Shown here: positions 8,024-16,609 of the stretch, in pieces
Position numbering within the stretch: position 1 is the stretch's first letter
Layout: each line of letters begins with the position of its first letter
DNA from: Pontibacterium sp049603715
Lineage (GTDB): Bacteria > Pseudomonadota > Gammaproteobacteria > Pseudomonadales > Balneatricaceae
Reading direction: 5' to 3'
NCBI GenBank assembly: GCA_049603715.1
Contig: JBMYSW010000005.1
Location: 1 to 64,000 of the forward strand
DNA length: 64,000 nt
The notes under the pieces: generated by a model
Seen by the model: the letters and a program-made list of their open reading frames with translations, nothing else
Databases searched by the model: none
What the model was told of the DNA's origin: nothing
Made by a program: the position numbers and the translations under genes

Positions 8024-9321
8024 TGCTCAGCTGGGCTTCCATTACTCGTACTTTTTGGCACACCATCAAAAGCACTTCGCTAAAAGCTTGTTTACTTAGC
8101 ATTGCACTATTCACACCTCACTTTTGTAGCGCATCCCCCGCAGTCGGCAACCCAACAACAGATAGCCCAGAAGCCACAGATAGCACGCCAGTCACATCCA
8201 CTGCCACTTCACCACACAGCGCGTCTCACTACGACAGCATTTTTGCCATGGCTATGCTCGCTATTGAAAAGGGGCTATACAGCGAAGCAAGCGAGCTTTT
8301 GATTCATCTGCACGAGCGCACTCAAAGCCCCCGGCTATTGCTAGAGCTGGCGCGACTTTATTATCTCGCAGGCGACTACAGCCGCTCCCGAGCACTGTTT
8401 GAGTATCTACAGCAGCAGGTGTTACTGCCCTATGGCGTGATGCAAAGTATCGATGCTTACTTAGCCGACTTGGAAACCAAAACACCTCACCTCGCATTGT
8501 CTGTCGGCCTGCTCACCAACAATAACCCGGGCAACCTCACACACCATCAAGAGGTCGATATTTTAGGCAACACCTTTACCCTTGAGCAAAGCGCAGATAG
8601 CCAGTACGCACTCGGTGTAACCACTCGCCTGCAAGGTAATTGGCCCTTAAGCCCCGATGGCCGCACCAGCCTTGTGGGCCATACACAGCTACAAGATTAC
8701 CCCAGCCGCTACTTCGACCAATGGGAAATAAGCGCAGGCCTTTCTCACAGTACTCAACTGGCAGGTCAAGCCATACGCTTAACACCTAAAGTGGGCAAAA
8801 CTCTCTACTTTAAATCGCAACAAACGCACATTGGCCTCGCAGCACAATGGCACCCTATCAGCAATTTAAATACACAAGTTAACGGCTTATTGCGCCACGA
8901 AAATTTTCGCCACGCCAACGCCTTTGATGGCAACCTTTGGCAACTAGGCCTCCAGCATACCTTGTTGAATCAGGGAAACTATTGGCTCAGTGTCGATGTG
9001 GGGCTAACTCAAGCTCATCGCCAAACTGCTGATAACAGCTATACCCGACGCTGGCTCGGCAGCTCCGTTGGCACCCGTTTTAAGCCTTGGAGTATTCGCT
9101 ACAGCACGCAACTGAGCCAACTTAACTACGATGCGGTTGACCCTTTATTTGACCAACAAAGGGCAGACCAACAACTCATGCATCGCATCGACCTGAGTTA
9201 CTCGCAAAAACACCGGCAAAGTTTTTCGCCAACCCTGAGCTTGGTTCAACAACAGAACCGCTCAAACATCGCTTTCTTTGATTACGCCAAACTATACCTA
9301 GAACTGAGCTTTGACTATTGA
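8023..9321 (+). CDS. Slam-type surface lipoprotein assembly modifier (TPR plus 14-strand barrel)
   Basis: 432 residues. A hydrophobic stretch ending near PHFCSASPA (about residues 22-40) is the likely signal peptide. An N-terminal TPR-like region follows (LELARLYYLAGDYSRSRALFEYL, about residues 105-130 in part), then a long set of alternating beta strands ending in SNIAFFDYAKLY and a terminal aromatic FDY, as expected for an outer membrane barrel. This architecture is that of Slam/DUF560 proteins, which move lipoproteins such as TbpB and factor H binding protein to the cell surface. Its neighbour upstream is a TbpB-like fragment, the classical substrate type, coupled by TAATG. Assignment is from domain pattern and context. 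Confidence 0.8.
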   Translation: MLSWASITRTFWHTIKSTSLKACLLSIALFTPHFCSASPAVGNPTTDSPEATDSTPVTSTATSPHSASHYDSIFAMAMLAIEKGLYSEASELLIHLHERTQSPRLLLELARLYYLAGDYSRSRALFEYLQQQVLLPYGVMQSIDAYLADLETKTPHLALSVGLLTNNNPGNLTHHQEVDILGNTFTLEQSADSQYALGVTTRLQGNWPLSPDGRTSLVGHTQLQDYPSRYFDQWEISAGLSHSTQLAGQAIRLTPKVGKTLYFKSQQTHIGLAAQWHPISNLNTQVNGLLRHENFRHANAFDGNLWQLGLQHTLLNQGNYWLSVDVGLTQAHRQTADNSYTRRWLGSSVGTRFKPWSIRYSTQLSQLNYDAVDPLFDQQRADQQLMHRIDLSYSQKHRQSFSPTLSLVQQQNRSNIAFFDYAKLYLELSFDY

Positions 9322-9457
9322 AGTCGCGCACGACGATACGCCCCTTAGGCAGAATCGTACTATTGTTCGGCTCAAGGCCGGTTGGTTAAATAAAAAGTCG
9401 ATACGATTAAGTCCGCTACACCAGCGGTTGCCCTTTGGCAGCCGAGGCACACATGAC

Positions 9458-10663
9458 ATGAATGCAGTAAAACGTCATCAGTTCACGCACCCTCGCATTA
9501 AAATAGGCACCGTAAACACGCTAGCTACGGATTACCCTACCCTTGCGTTGTTGCGCCCCTTCTTGCCTTACAGTGCTCAAGAGCAAACCTCTGCAGCGAT
9601 GAATATTGATCAGGTTCATCGCCATTGGTATCGCTCTGCCTCCAATGTGTGCCAGCTCACATCGCCGGAGCAAGCGGATATCTTAGTGCTTCCTGTTAAT
9701 TGGTTTTGGGTTCGTCGCTACAATTGGCGTAGCCCAGTCAACAAACCCCTCGCACAAGCGCTCACTCAGTTGCACGAAGAATGGAAAGCCTACGACAAAC
9801 CCACTTTGGCGTTATTTAGTGGCGACCGATCAGCCGAGCCCCTGCCTTTTGAGCCGACGTGGGTCGCAAGAGAGTCTTGCTATCACACCCGCATGGGCGC
9901 AACCGATCTGCCGCTAGCACCGCTCACTGATGACTTATTTACCGCTGCCAGCGAATTACTCGCCCAAGGTAAGGTACTGCCTCGCCCTAACGAGCATAAC
10001 CCTCGCGCCACCATTGGATTTTGCGGCCTCGCCCGCCCAATATCCCTTAAAAACCGCTTTTCTGAATTAGCCTATCACCTAAGTCAGGCCACTAAGCACC
10101 AACAGCTGGACGTCTCTCCTTACTATGGGGAAACGCTGAGGCACTACGCCATCGACTTGCTTTCAAACAGCAAACGAATCGACTCGCATTTTATTATGCG
10201 TCCACGCAACCTCTATATCGGCAACAACAACGTTGAACAACGACAACGCTTGCGCACCGAATACATCGCCAATCTGCTGTCATGTGACTATGCCTTGTGC
10301 ATTCGCGGCCCCGGCAACTTCTCGTATCGCTTTTACGAAGCCCTGTCGTTAGGCAAGGTGCCCGTACTGATCGACACAGATACCCGTCTACCGTTTGAAG
10401 ACCGTATTCCGTGGGAGCAACACATCCTACGAGTACCAGTAACCGACTTAGGCCGCCTTGATGTGATTGTGCAGCAACATTATGAGCGCCACACGCCTGC
10501 GAGCTTTAATAAGTTACTGCTATCTAATCGCCAACTATGGCTCGACTGGTTTAGGCCAGAAACCTACTACCCTCACCTACTCAACACGCTACTCCAGCGC
10601 GAAGGCACTCCTAAAAAGCCTATCAACGCTAATCAACAAGCCCCTTTGGTGGTCAGCTTTTAA
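9458..10663 (+). CDS. Exostosin-family (GT47-like) glycosyltransferase
   Basis: 402 residues from the ATG at 9458, which has GAGG 10 nt upstream; a TTG at 9311 would extend it by 49 residues but overlaps the Slam gene and looks non-coding. The C-terminal half contains ALCIRGPGNFSYRFYEAL, then GKVPVLIDTDTRLPFED, the nucleotide-sugar binding block of exostosin domains. The N-terminal part has DILVLPVNWFW. No signal peptide or membrane segment is evident, so it probably works in the cytoplasm on a polysaccharide or glycoconjugate. Acceptor and donor are unknown. It follows the Slam gene by 136 nt. Confidence 0.75.
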   Translation: MNAVKRHQFTHPRIKIGTVNTLATDYPTLALLRPFLPYSAQEQTSAAMNIDQVHRHWYRSASNVCQLTSPEQADILVLPVNWFWVRRYNWRSPVNKPLAQALTQLHEEWKAYDKPTLALFSGDRSAEPLPFEPTWVARESCYHTRMGATDLPLAPLTDDLFTAASELLAQGKVLPRPNEHNPRATIGFCGLARPISLKNRFSELAYHLSQATKHQQLDVSPYYGETLRHYAIDLLSNSKRIDSHFIMRPRNLYIGNNNVEQRQRLRTEYIANLLSCDYALCIRGPGNFSYRFYEALSLGKVPVLIDTDTRLPFEDRIPWEQHILRVPVTDLGRLDVIVQQHYERHTPASFNKLLLSNRQLWLDWFRPETYYPHLLNTLLQREGTPKKPINANQQAPLVVSF

Positions 10664-10832
10664 TACTTAGGCGAGAAGCTGTTTGTGCAAATAGCTCACA
10701 AGCGAAGCCAATCAAACACGGAGTGTAAAATCCTATAGAATAAGCTGCCCGTGCCGTTGACATAGTGCTATGAGCAGCACTTGCTGCACGAAACCCATTT
10801 CCAACGATGACAGTAAGGGATAGCAGCAAATA

Positions 10833-12299
10833 ATGGAGTTTTACCTTTTAGCGGTAACCTTGTCTTACCTCGCATTTATGATCGCCTACGTGGTTAAAAA
10901 GCTAAACCTCGCAAACGATCGAGCCTCTTTCTTTTCAGTCTCCACTGCGGGTGATCGCTCCTCGTCTTTGAAGACGCTTAAGCGCACATTTGAAGCCTCC
11001 AACGCCACCTTTTCTACCTCAATTCTAGGGCTATATGGCTTAGCCTCTTATAACCTTTTTTATGCGCTCTATCTCATTATCGGCTACTTACTTGGCGTGC
11101 TGTTTTTTGCCAAATATTTTTTGCCAAAAATGGAAGTCCACTTAAAACAAGACCGGCTTGTACCCGAGGTTTTAACCCATGCTTCGGGCAGCCGTATCGC
11201 GGGGCTGACACTGACCTGCGTGCTTGGCATCTCTATGCTGGCGTTTTTCTATACCGAGGTACTGAGCTTTTCATTGCTGTTTTTAGGAGAGGGCTTAAAG
11301 TCTTCTGAGGTTTACTCCGGCTCTTTCCCACCAGAAATCATTACGATTCTCTTGCTCGTGATGCTCGGTGCCTACATCAGCCTAAGCGGCTACCGCAGTT
11401 TGGTCGCTACCGACTCCATTCAACTCATGCTCATTCGGCTAGGGTGCTTCGCGCTACTTGTTATTACGCTAGTAAAGTTAAGCGACGACCCAGCCGCACT
11501 GTTGCAGCTCATCATCGCCGACTTTGAGGCTTTTCCACACTGGGTGATGTTTCCTGCGATTGTGCTGGGGTTGGTATTAGCTCAAGTGGGCTACTACGAG
11601 AACTGGTTACGTATTTCTCTTTTCTATGCTCGCTTTGCTGACGAAAAACAGGGAGACACAGGGAAGTTCTTTATCGATGCCTCTCGCCAATTTGAGCGTG
11701 CAGTACCAAGGTTGTTCGCCTTGTATTGTGTGCCTTTACTGCTGGCCGTTGCGGCAAAAACAGAGGGAACAAGTAGCCTGTACGCTTTGTTAGAGCAGGT
11801 TTGGTATGGCTCTGCGTGGGGCATGATCGCCGTTGCATTAGCACTATTAGCCTTTGTCAGCGCCCTACTCTCTACCGCAGATACTTACCTTTTAACCTGC
11901 GTGCATCTGTTATCTCGCCATTTTAAAAAGCTAGAATCGTTAACAGCCCTCCGAACGACGGCCATTCTTTTATCGGTCTCGGCCATGCCTTTTGTTGCAT
12001 TGAATATTGATATAGGCCCATGGCTGCAATTTCTTTTCTATTCCGGCAACGGCCTGATTGGCCCTGTGATTTTTGCCACACTGGGCTGGCGGCTCAATGG
12101 CCCAATCGCCACGTTGCTGACACTGTCGGGCGTGCTTGTGGCTCTGTTATTTATACAAAATGACTTTATCGATATCGTAGCGGCGGCAGTGGTTGCGACG
12201 TCTCTTGTGATGACTTACGTAACCTCTAAAAAGCCGACAGCAAGCCAATTGGAGCAGGGCTTAGATTGCGAACCTGCGACCAACGGGGATGTGAAATAA
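10833..12299 (+). CDS. Sodium:solute symporter family (SSS) transporter
   Basis: 488 residues with about 12-13 hydrophobic segments. Diagnostic SSS features include an early unwound helix near SNATFSTSILGLYG, the block GYRSLVATDSIQ (the family's GGxxAVxxTDxxQ signature) near residue 190, and VSALLSTADTYLL near 345, equivalent to the sodium-site helix 8 sequence. The solute cannot be read from sequence. It stands alone after a 169-nt gap containing a TTGACA (10757-10762) without a good -10, and ends at a bidirectional terminator shared with ssb. Confidence 0.85.
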   Translation: MEFYLLAVTLSYLAFMIAYVVKKLNLANDRASFFSVSTAGDRSSSLKTLKRTFEASNATFSTSILGLYGLASYNLFYALYLIIGYLLGVLFFAKYFLPKMEVHLKQDRLVPEVLTHASGSRIAGLTLTCVLGISMLAFFYTEVLSFSLLFLGEGLKSSEVYSGSFPPEIITILLLVMLGAYISLSGYRSLVATDSIQLMLIRLGCFALLVITLVKLSDDPAALLQLIIADFEAFPHWVMFPAIVLGLVLAQVGYYENWLRISLFYARFADEKQGDTGKFFIDASRQFERAVPRLFALYCVPLLLAVAAKTEGTSSLYALLEQVWYGSAWGMIAVALALLAFVSALLSTADTYLLTCVHLLSRHFKKLESLTALRTTAILLSVSAMPFVALNIDIGPWLQFLFYSGNGLIGPVIFATLGWRLNGPIATLLTLSGVLVALLFIQNDFIDIVAAAVVATSLVMTYVTSKKPTASQLEQGLDCEPATNGDVK

Positions 12300-12310
12300 C
12301 GCCAAAAACA

Positions 12311-12345
12311 ATAAACCCCAGCACTACACGAGTACTGGGGTTTAT
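12311..12345. terminator. Bidirectional terminator between SSS transporter and ssb
   Basis: Perfect 11-bp arms ATAAACCCCAG (12311-12321) and CTGGGGTTTAT (12335-12345). On the minus strand the stem is followed by TGTTTTTGG, so it is strongest for ssb; on the plus strand TTTAT closes the stem. Confidence 0.85.
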
Positions 12346-12404
12346 CAATACGCCAAGCCTTAATAGGCCGTGGCCTTCAGCTTTTTTAAAACAGTCAGAC
12401 TTGC

Positions 12405-12920
12405 TTAGAACGGGATATCGTCGTCGAAGTCATCAAAGTTAGAAGGCTGTGGCTGAGCCTGAGGCGCTTGCTGTGGCTGTTGCGGCGCGTACTGGTTATT
12501 AGGGCGCTGCTGTGGAGCCGCCTGCTGCTGAGGCTGTTGGTTGTAGCCGTTGTTTTGTGGCGCATAGCCGCCTGAGTTATCACCGCGACTATCAAGCAGT
12601 TGCATCTCGTTTGCTACAATCTCAGTGGTGTAACGGTCTTGGCCAGACTTGTCTTGCCATTTGCGTGTACGCAACGCGCCTTCAACGTAAATTTTTGAAC
12701 CTTTACGTACGTATTCGCCGGCGATTTCGGCTAGGCGGTTAAAAAACACCACGCGGTGCCATTCGGTACGCTCTTGCGGCTGGCCCGTTTGCTTATCTTT
12801 CCAAGAGTCACTGGTGGCAAGGGTCACGTTAGTGATTGCGCTGCCATTAGGCGAGTAGCGCACTTCTGGGTCTGCACCAATGTTTCCAACCAAAATTACT
12901 TTGTTAATTCCACGAGCCAT
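12405..12920 (-). CDS. ssb: Single-stranded DNA-binding protein
   Basis: 171 residues from the ATG at 12920 (ARGINKVILVGNIG), preceded by GGAGA; the longer open frame upstream is not coding. The N-terminal OB fold covers residues 1-110 and includes WHRVVFFNRLAEI and YVRKGSKIYVEG. A Gln/Pro-rich disordered linker (about 115-160) leads to the acidic tip DFDDDIPF that recruits replication and repair proteins. It is divergent from uvrA, as in many Gammaproteobacteria. Confidence 0.97.
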   Translation of the reverse strand: MARGINKVILVGNIGADPEVRYSPNGSAITNVTLATSDSWKDKQTGQPQERTEWHRVVFFNRLAEIAGEYVRKGSKIYVEGALRTRKWQDKSGQDRYTTEIVANEMQLLDSRGDNSGGYAPQNNGYNQQPQQQAAPQQRPNNQYAPQQPQQAPQAQPQPSNFDDFDDDIPF

Positions 12921-12999
12921 CTTTTTCTCCACTTGGTCTAGTCGCTTTACCACAATCCATCGTAGTAATGAGTCATTCGTTTGTTCTGCTAAGAATAAC

Positions 13000-13044
13000 A
13001 CAGCATAGATGCTGTTTTCCTCAAACGAATTAACTCTTTATAAT
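13000..13044 (+). promoter_or_regulatory. uvrA promoter region with 16-bp palindrome
   Basis: A consensus -10 TATAAT lies at 13039-13044; the -35 position (13016-13021) is poor. Immediately upstream is the perfect palindrome ACAGCATAGATGCTGT (13000-13015), a likely protein-binding site between ssb and uvrA. Its half-sites are ACAG-N8-CTGT, the reverse order of the gammaproteobacterial LexA box CTGT-N8-ACAG, so LexA is not assumed. Confidence 0.5.
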
Positions 13045-13071
13045 TCTCTTTTTATTTTTGCCGGAGCAGAC

Positions 13072-15894
13072 ATGGATAAGATTCTCGTACGGGGCGCACG
13101 CACGCACAATTTAAAAAATATCGATCTGACGCTGCCTCGTGATCAACTCATTGTAATTACGGGTCTGTCAGGCTCCGGCAAGTCATCACTGGCCTTTGAT
13201 ACCTTGTATGCCGAAGGTCAGCGTCGTTATGTTGAGTCGCTCTCAACCTATGCACGCCAGTTCTTGTCCATGATGGAGAAGCCCGATGTTGACCACATCG
13301 AAGGCCTATCTCCTGCTATTTCTATTGAGCAAAAGTCGACATCGCACAACCCGCGCTCGACCGTAGGTACCATAACCGAAATTTACGATTACCTGCGTTT
13401 GCTATTTGCACGCGCAGGCGAGCCTCGTTGTCCAACTCATGACTTACCTTTGGCGGCACAAACCATTAGCCAAATGGTAGACCAAGTACTGGCATTGCCT
13501 GAAGGCAGCAAGTTGATGTTACTCGCCCCTATTGTGCAGGGTAAAAAAGGTGAGCACCTACATACCTTTAACGAGCTGCGCAGCCAAGGTTTTGTGCGTG
13601 TACGAGTAAACGGCATTATTTGTGACCTCGACGACGTGCCAGAGCTCGACAAAAATAAAAAGCACAGCATTGATGTGGTCGTTGACCGCTTTAAAGTACG
13701 TGACGACCTGCAAACCCGCTTGGCCGAATCCTTTGAAACCGCACTTAACCTTACCGATGGCTTAGCACGCGTTTCGTGGATTGACGAATCAAACGACGAC
13801 ATTGTGTTCTCTGCTCGCTTTGCTTGTCCTGAATGTGGCCACAGCATCGCAGAACTAGAACCACGCCTCTTTTCGTTTAACAACCCACACGGTGCTTGTC
13901 CAAGCTGTGACGGCTTAGGCAACAAACAATTTTTTGACACCAACAAGGTAGTACAAGATAAAAGCCTCACACTTTCCGAAGGGGCGATTCGAGGCTGGGA
14001 TCGCCGCAGCCTTTACTACTACCAACAGCTAAAAGCCGTTGCAGACCACTTTGGTTTTGACTTAGATACGCCTTTTGGTGAGCTTAACAGCGAAGCACAA
14101 AAAGCCATTTTGCACGGTACCGGTAATACCGCCATCGACTTTAAGTACGTAAATGACCGTGGCGATATTATTAACAAGCACCACCCGTTTGAGGGGGTTA
14201 TCCACAACCTTGAGCGACGCTACCGCGAAACAGAGTCGGACGTAGTACGTGAAGACTTAGCCCGCTACCTTAATATGCAGCCTTGTCCAAGCTGTAACGG
14301 TAGCCGTTTACGTCGCGATGCCCGCCATGTGTTTATCAATGAGCAAACCTTACCTGAGCTGGTAAAGCTCCCCATTGGTGAGGCTCATCGATACTTCAAC
14401 GCCCTATCCCTACCCGGAAAGCGCGGCGAAATTGCAGAAAAAATCGTTAAAGAGATTCACGAGCGTTTACAGTTTTTAGTGAACGTGGGTCTTGAATATC
14501 TGACCCTTGAGCGCAGTGCCGACACCCTTTCGGGTGGTGAAGCACAACGTATCCGTCTAGCTAGCCAAATTGGCGCCGGACTGGTTGGCGTGATGTACAT
14601 TCTCGACGAGCCTTCGATTGGCTTGCATCAACGGGATAACGAACGCCTTTTAAGTACGTTAGAGCACCTCAAAAGCTTAGGTAACACAGTGATTGTGGTG
14701 GAACACGACGAAGACGCCATTCGCCAAGCCGACCACGTATTAGATATCGGCCCTGGTGCCGGTGTACACGGCGGCCAGATCATCGCCCAAGGTACACCTG
14801 CCGAAGTCATGGCCAACCCAAATTCACTCACTGGCCAGTACCTCAGTGGCGAGCGCGGTATTCGCGTCCCTAAAGAGCGCACACCAGCCGACCCGAGTAA
14901 AACCCTCAAGCTAATTGGCGCGACGGGTAACAACCTCAACGACGTCACGCTAGAGCTGCCCGTAGGTTTGCTGACGTGTATTACTGGTGTCTCTGGCTCA
15001 GGTAAATCGACGCTGATCAACAACACACTATACCCGTTAGCCGCGACAGAGCTAAACGGCGCAACCACGCTCGACCCGGCGCCTTACAAAGGAATTGAGG
15101 GCCTAGAACACTTTGATAAAGTCATCGACATTGACCAAAGCCCAATCGGCCGTACACCTCGCTCAAACCCAGCAACCTATACAGGTATCTTTACGCCGGT
15201 TCGTGAGCTCTTTGCCGGCACACAAGAGGCCCGCTCTCGCGGCTATAAAGCGGGTCGCTTTAGCTTTAACGTCAAAGGAGGTCGATGTGAAGCCTGCCAA
15301 GGTGACGGCGTAATCAAAGTAGAGATGCACTTTTTGCCAGATGTGTACGTGCCTTGTGATGTATGTAAAGGCAAACGCTATAACCGCGAAACCCTAGAGA
15401 TCAAATACAAGGGCAAAAGCATCGACGAGGTGTTGGACATGACCATCGAGGACGGTCGTGAATTCTTTGATGCCATTCCAGCCCTCGCTCGTCGCTTACA
15501 AACCCTTATGGATGTGGGCTTAAGCTACATTCGACTCGGCCAAGCAGCGACCACCTTATCCGGCGGTGAAGCACAGCGTGTGAAGCTGGCTAAAGAGCTT
15601 TCTAAGCGCGATACCGGTAAAACCCTATACATCTTAGACGAGCCAACCACAGGCTTACACTTCTACGACATCGAGCAACTGCTCAGCGTACTAACGCGTT
15701 TGCGCGAGCGTGGTAACACCATCGCCATCATTGAGCACAACCTTGATGTAATTAAAACCGCTGACTGGATCGTCGACTTAGGCCCAGAAGGCGGCAGTGG
15801 CGGCGGTTATATTCTGGCATCAGGTACGCCAGAAGAAATCGCAGAATGTGAAGCCTCACATACCGGGCGTTTCTTAAAAGAGATGTTAGCCTAA
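13072..15894 (+). CDS. uvrA: Excinuclease ABC subunit A
   Basis: 940 residues from the ATG at 13072, with GGAG 8 nt upstream. UvrA dimers scan DNA for damage and load UvrB in nucleotide excision repair. Two ABC ATPase modules are seen: Walker A GLSGSGKSSLAF near residue 31 with signature LSGGEAQRIRLA near 490, and GVSGSGKSTLINN near 640 with LSGGEAQRVKLA near 830. Zinc sites CPEC/CPSC near 255-285 and CEAC/CDVC near 740-765 are intact. Length is normal. It is divergent from ssb. Confidence 0.98.
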   Translation: MDKILVRGARTHNLKNIDLTLPRDQLIVITGLSGSGKSSLAFDTLYAEGQRRYVESLSTYARQFLSMMEKPDVDHIEGLSPAISIEQKSTSHNPRSTVGTITEIYDYLRLLFARAGEPRCPTHDLPLAAQTISQMVDQVLALPEGSKLMLLAPIVQGKKGEHLHTFNELRSQGFVRVRVNGIICDLDDVPELDKNKKHSIDVVVDRFKVRDDLQTRLAESFETALNLTDGLARVSWIDESNDDIVFSARFACPECGHSIAELEPRLFSFNNPHGACPSCDGLGNKQFFDTNKVVQDKSLTLSEGAIRGWDRRSLYYYQQLKAVADHFGFDLDTPFGELNSEAQKAILHGTGNTAIDFKYVNDRGDIINKHHPFEGVIHNLERRYRETESDVVREDLARYLNMQPCPSCNGSRLRRDARHVFINEQTLPELVKLPIGEAHRYFNALSLPGKRGEIAEKIVKEIHERLQFLVNVGLEYLTLERSADTLSGGEAQRIRLASQIGAGLVGVMYILDEPSIGLHQRDNERLLSTLEHLKSLGNTVIVVEHDEDAIRQADHVLDIGPGAGVHGGQIIAQGTPAEVMANPNSLTGQYLSGERGIRVPKERTPADPSKTLKLIGATGNNLNDVTLELPVGLLTCITGVSGSGKSTLINNTLYPLAATELNGATTLDPAPYKGIEGLEHFDKVIDIDQSPIGRTPRSNPATYTGIFTPVRELFAGTQEARSRGYKAGRFSFNVKGGRCEACQGDGVIKVEMHFLPDVYVPCDVCKGKRYNRETLEIKYKGKSIDEVLDMTIEDGREFFDAIPALARRLQTLMDVGLSYIRLGQAATTLSGGEAQRVKLAKELSKRDTGKTLYILDEPTTGLHFYDIEQLLSVLTRLRERGNTIAIIEHNLDVIKTADWIVDLGPEGGSGGGYILASGTPEEIAECEASHTGRFLKEMLA

Positions 15895-15903
15895 ACACCT
15901 AGG

Positions 15904-15934
15904 GGCTTGGCTATGTAGTAAAAGTAGCTGAGCC
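15904..15934 (+). terminator. Possible uvrA terminator hairpin
   Basis: GGCTTGGCTA (15904-15913) can pair with TAGCTGAGCC (15925-15934) through ten pairs including two G-U pairs. The following sequence is pyrimidine-rich but lacks a T-run, so the call is weak. The remaining 15935-16105 interval shows no gene or other structure. Confidence 0.35.
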
Positions 15935-16105
15935 TCTCCCCTTCTCGCTCTTTCACCCCACTTTACCTCTACCAACTCAAAGCCCTTACCTCATACACGC
16001 TAAGTATTGATACGCCTGCGCGCCTACCCTAGAAGACTAAATCGACTGAATAGATAGAGCTCAACAACGGGTATGTTGGAGTGGCCCATTTGAGTTTCTA
16101 TAGGC

Positions 16106-16138
16106 AAAAAAATACCCCGCTTTTGAGGGCGGGGTATT
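16106..16138 (-). terminator. Terminator of the alpha ribosomal operon
   Basis: On the minus strand AATACCCCGC (16129-16138) pairs perfectly with GCGGGGTATT (16111-16120), followed by TTTTT. It lies 39 nt past the rplQ stop and closes the whole minus-strand ribosomal block. Confidence 0.92.
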
Positions 16139-16176
16139 CGGGTTGTATCAGCCGAAGCTATTACAACGGGAGGTTA

Positions 16177-16569
16177 TTAGTCCTCAGCAGACTCAGCTTC
16201 AGCAGAAGCTACAGGACGGTCTACCAATTCTACGTATGCCATTGGCGCAGCATCGCCAGCACGGAAACCGCACTTAAGGATACGAATGTAACCACCAGGA
16301 CGGTTCGCGTAGCGAGGTCCTAGTTCATTAAAGAGTTTACCCACAGTAGCTTTGTTGCGGGTACGAGCAAATGCCAAGCGGCGGTTTGCTACAGTGTCGT
16401 CTTTCGCTAGTGTAATTAGCGGCTCTGCATAGCGACGCAGTTCTTTAGCTTTAGCAACGGTAGTTTTAATAAACTCGTGCTCAATCAAGCTAATAGACAT
16501 GTTTTGAAACATCGCTTTGCGGTGCGCGCTGGTACGGCTTAGGTGACGACCAGATTTACGATGACGCAT
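16177..16569 (-). CDS. rplQ: 50S ribosomal protein L17
   Basis: 130 residues. The N-terminus MRHRKSGRHLSRTSAHRKAM is the L17 signature, and NRPGGYIRILK follows near residue 95. L17 lines the peptide exit tunnel rim. The last ten residues (about SAEAESAED) form an acidic tail, a common lineage variation. Last gene of the alpha operon, 40 nt after rpoA. Confidence 0.98.
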   Translation of the reverse strand: MRHRKSGRHLSRTSAHRKAMFQNMSISLIEHEFIKTTVAKAKELRRYAEPLITLAKDDTVANRRLAFARTRNKATVGKLFNELGPRYANRPGGYIRILKCGFRAGDAAPMAYVELVDRPVASAEAESAED

Positions 16570-16609
16570 GTTTAAATCCTTACCAAACTATTCAGTTCGA
16601 ATCGCTGTA

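Noticed and set aside
9311..9457. TTG start for the exostosin-like gene
   Set aside because: It overlaps the Slam gene, lacks a ribosome binding site and encodes sequence without family similarity.
10757..10785. Promoter for the SSS transporter from TTGACA at 10757
   Set aside because: The sequence 17 nt downstream (CTTGCT) is not a credible -10.
12921..13001. Extended N-terminus of SSB
   Set aside because: The conserved protein starts at ARGINKVILVG with a good ribosome binding site; the extension runs into the uvrA promoter region.
13000..13015. LexA (SOS) box upstream of uvrA
   Set aside because: The half-sites are in the order ACAG then CTGT, opposite to the CTGT-N8-ACAG consensus; no proper LexA box was found between ssb and uvrA.
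13009..13071. Extended N-terminus of UvrA
   Set aside because: The extension spans the promoter -10 and is not conserved; the ATG at 13072 has GGAG at proper distance.
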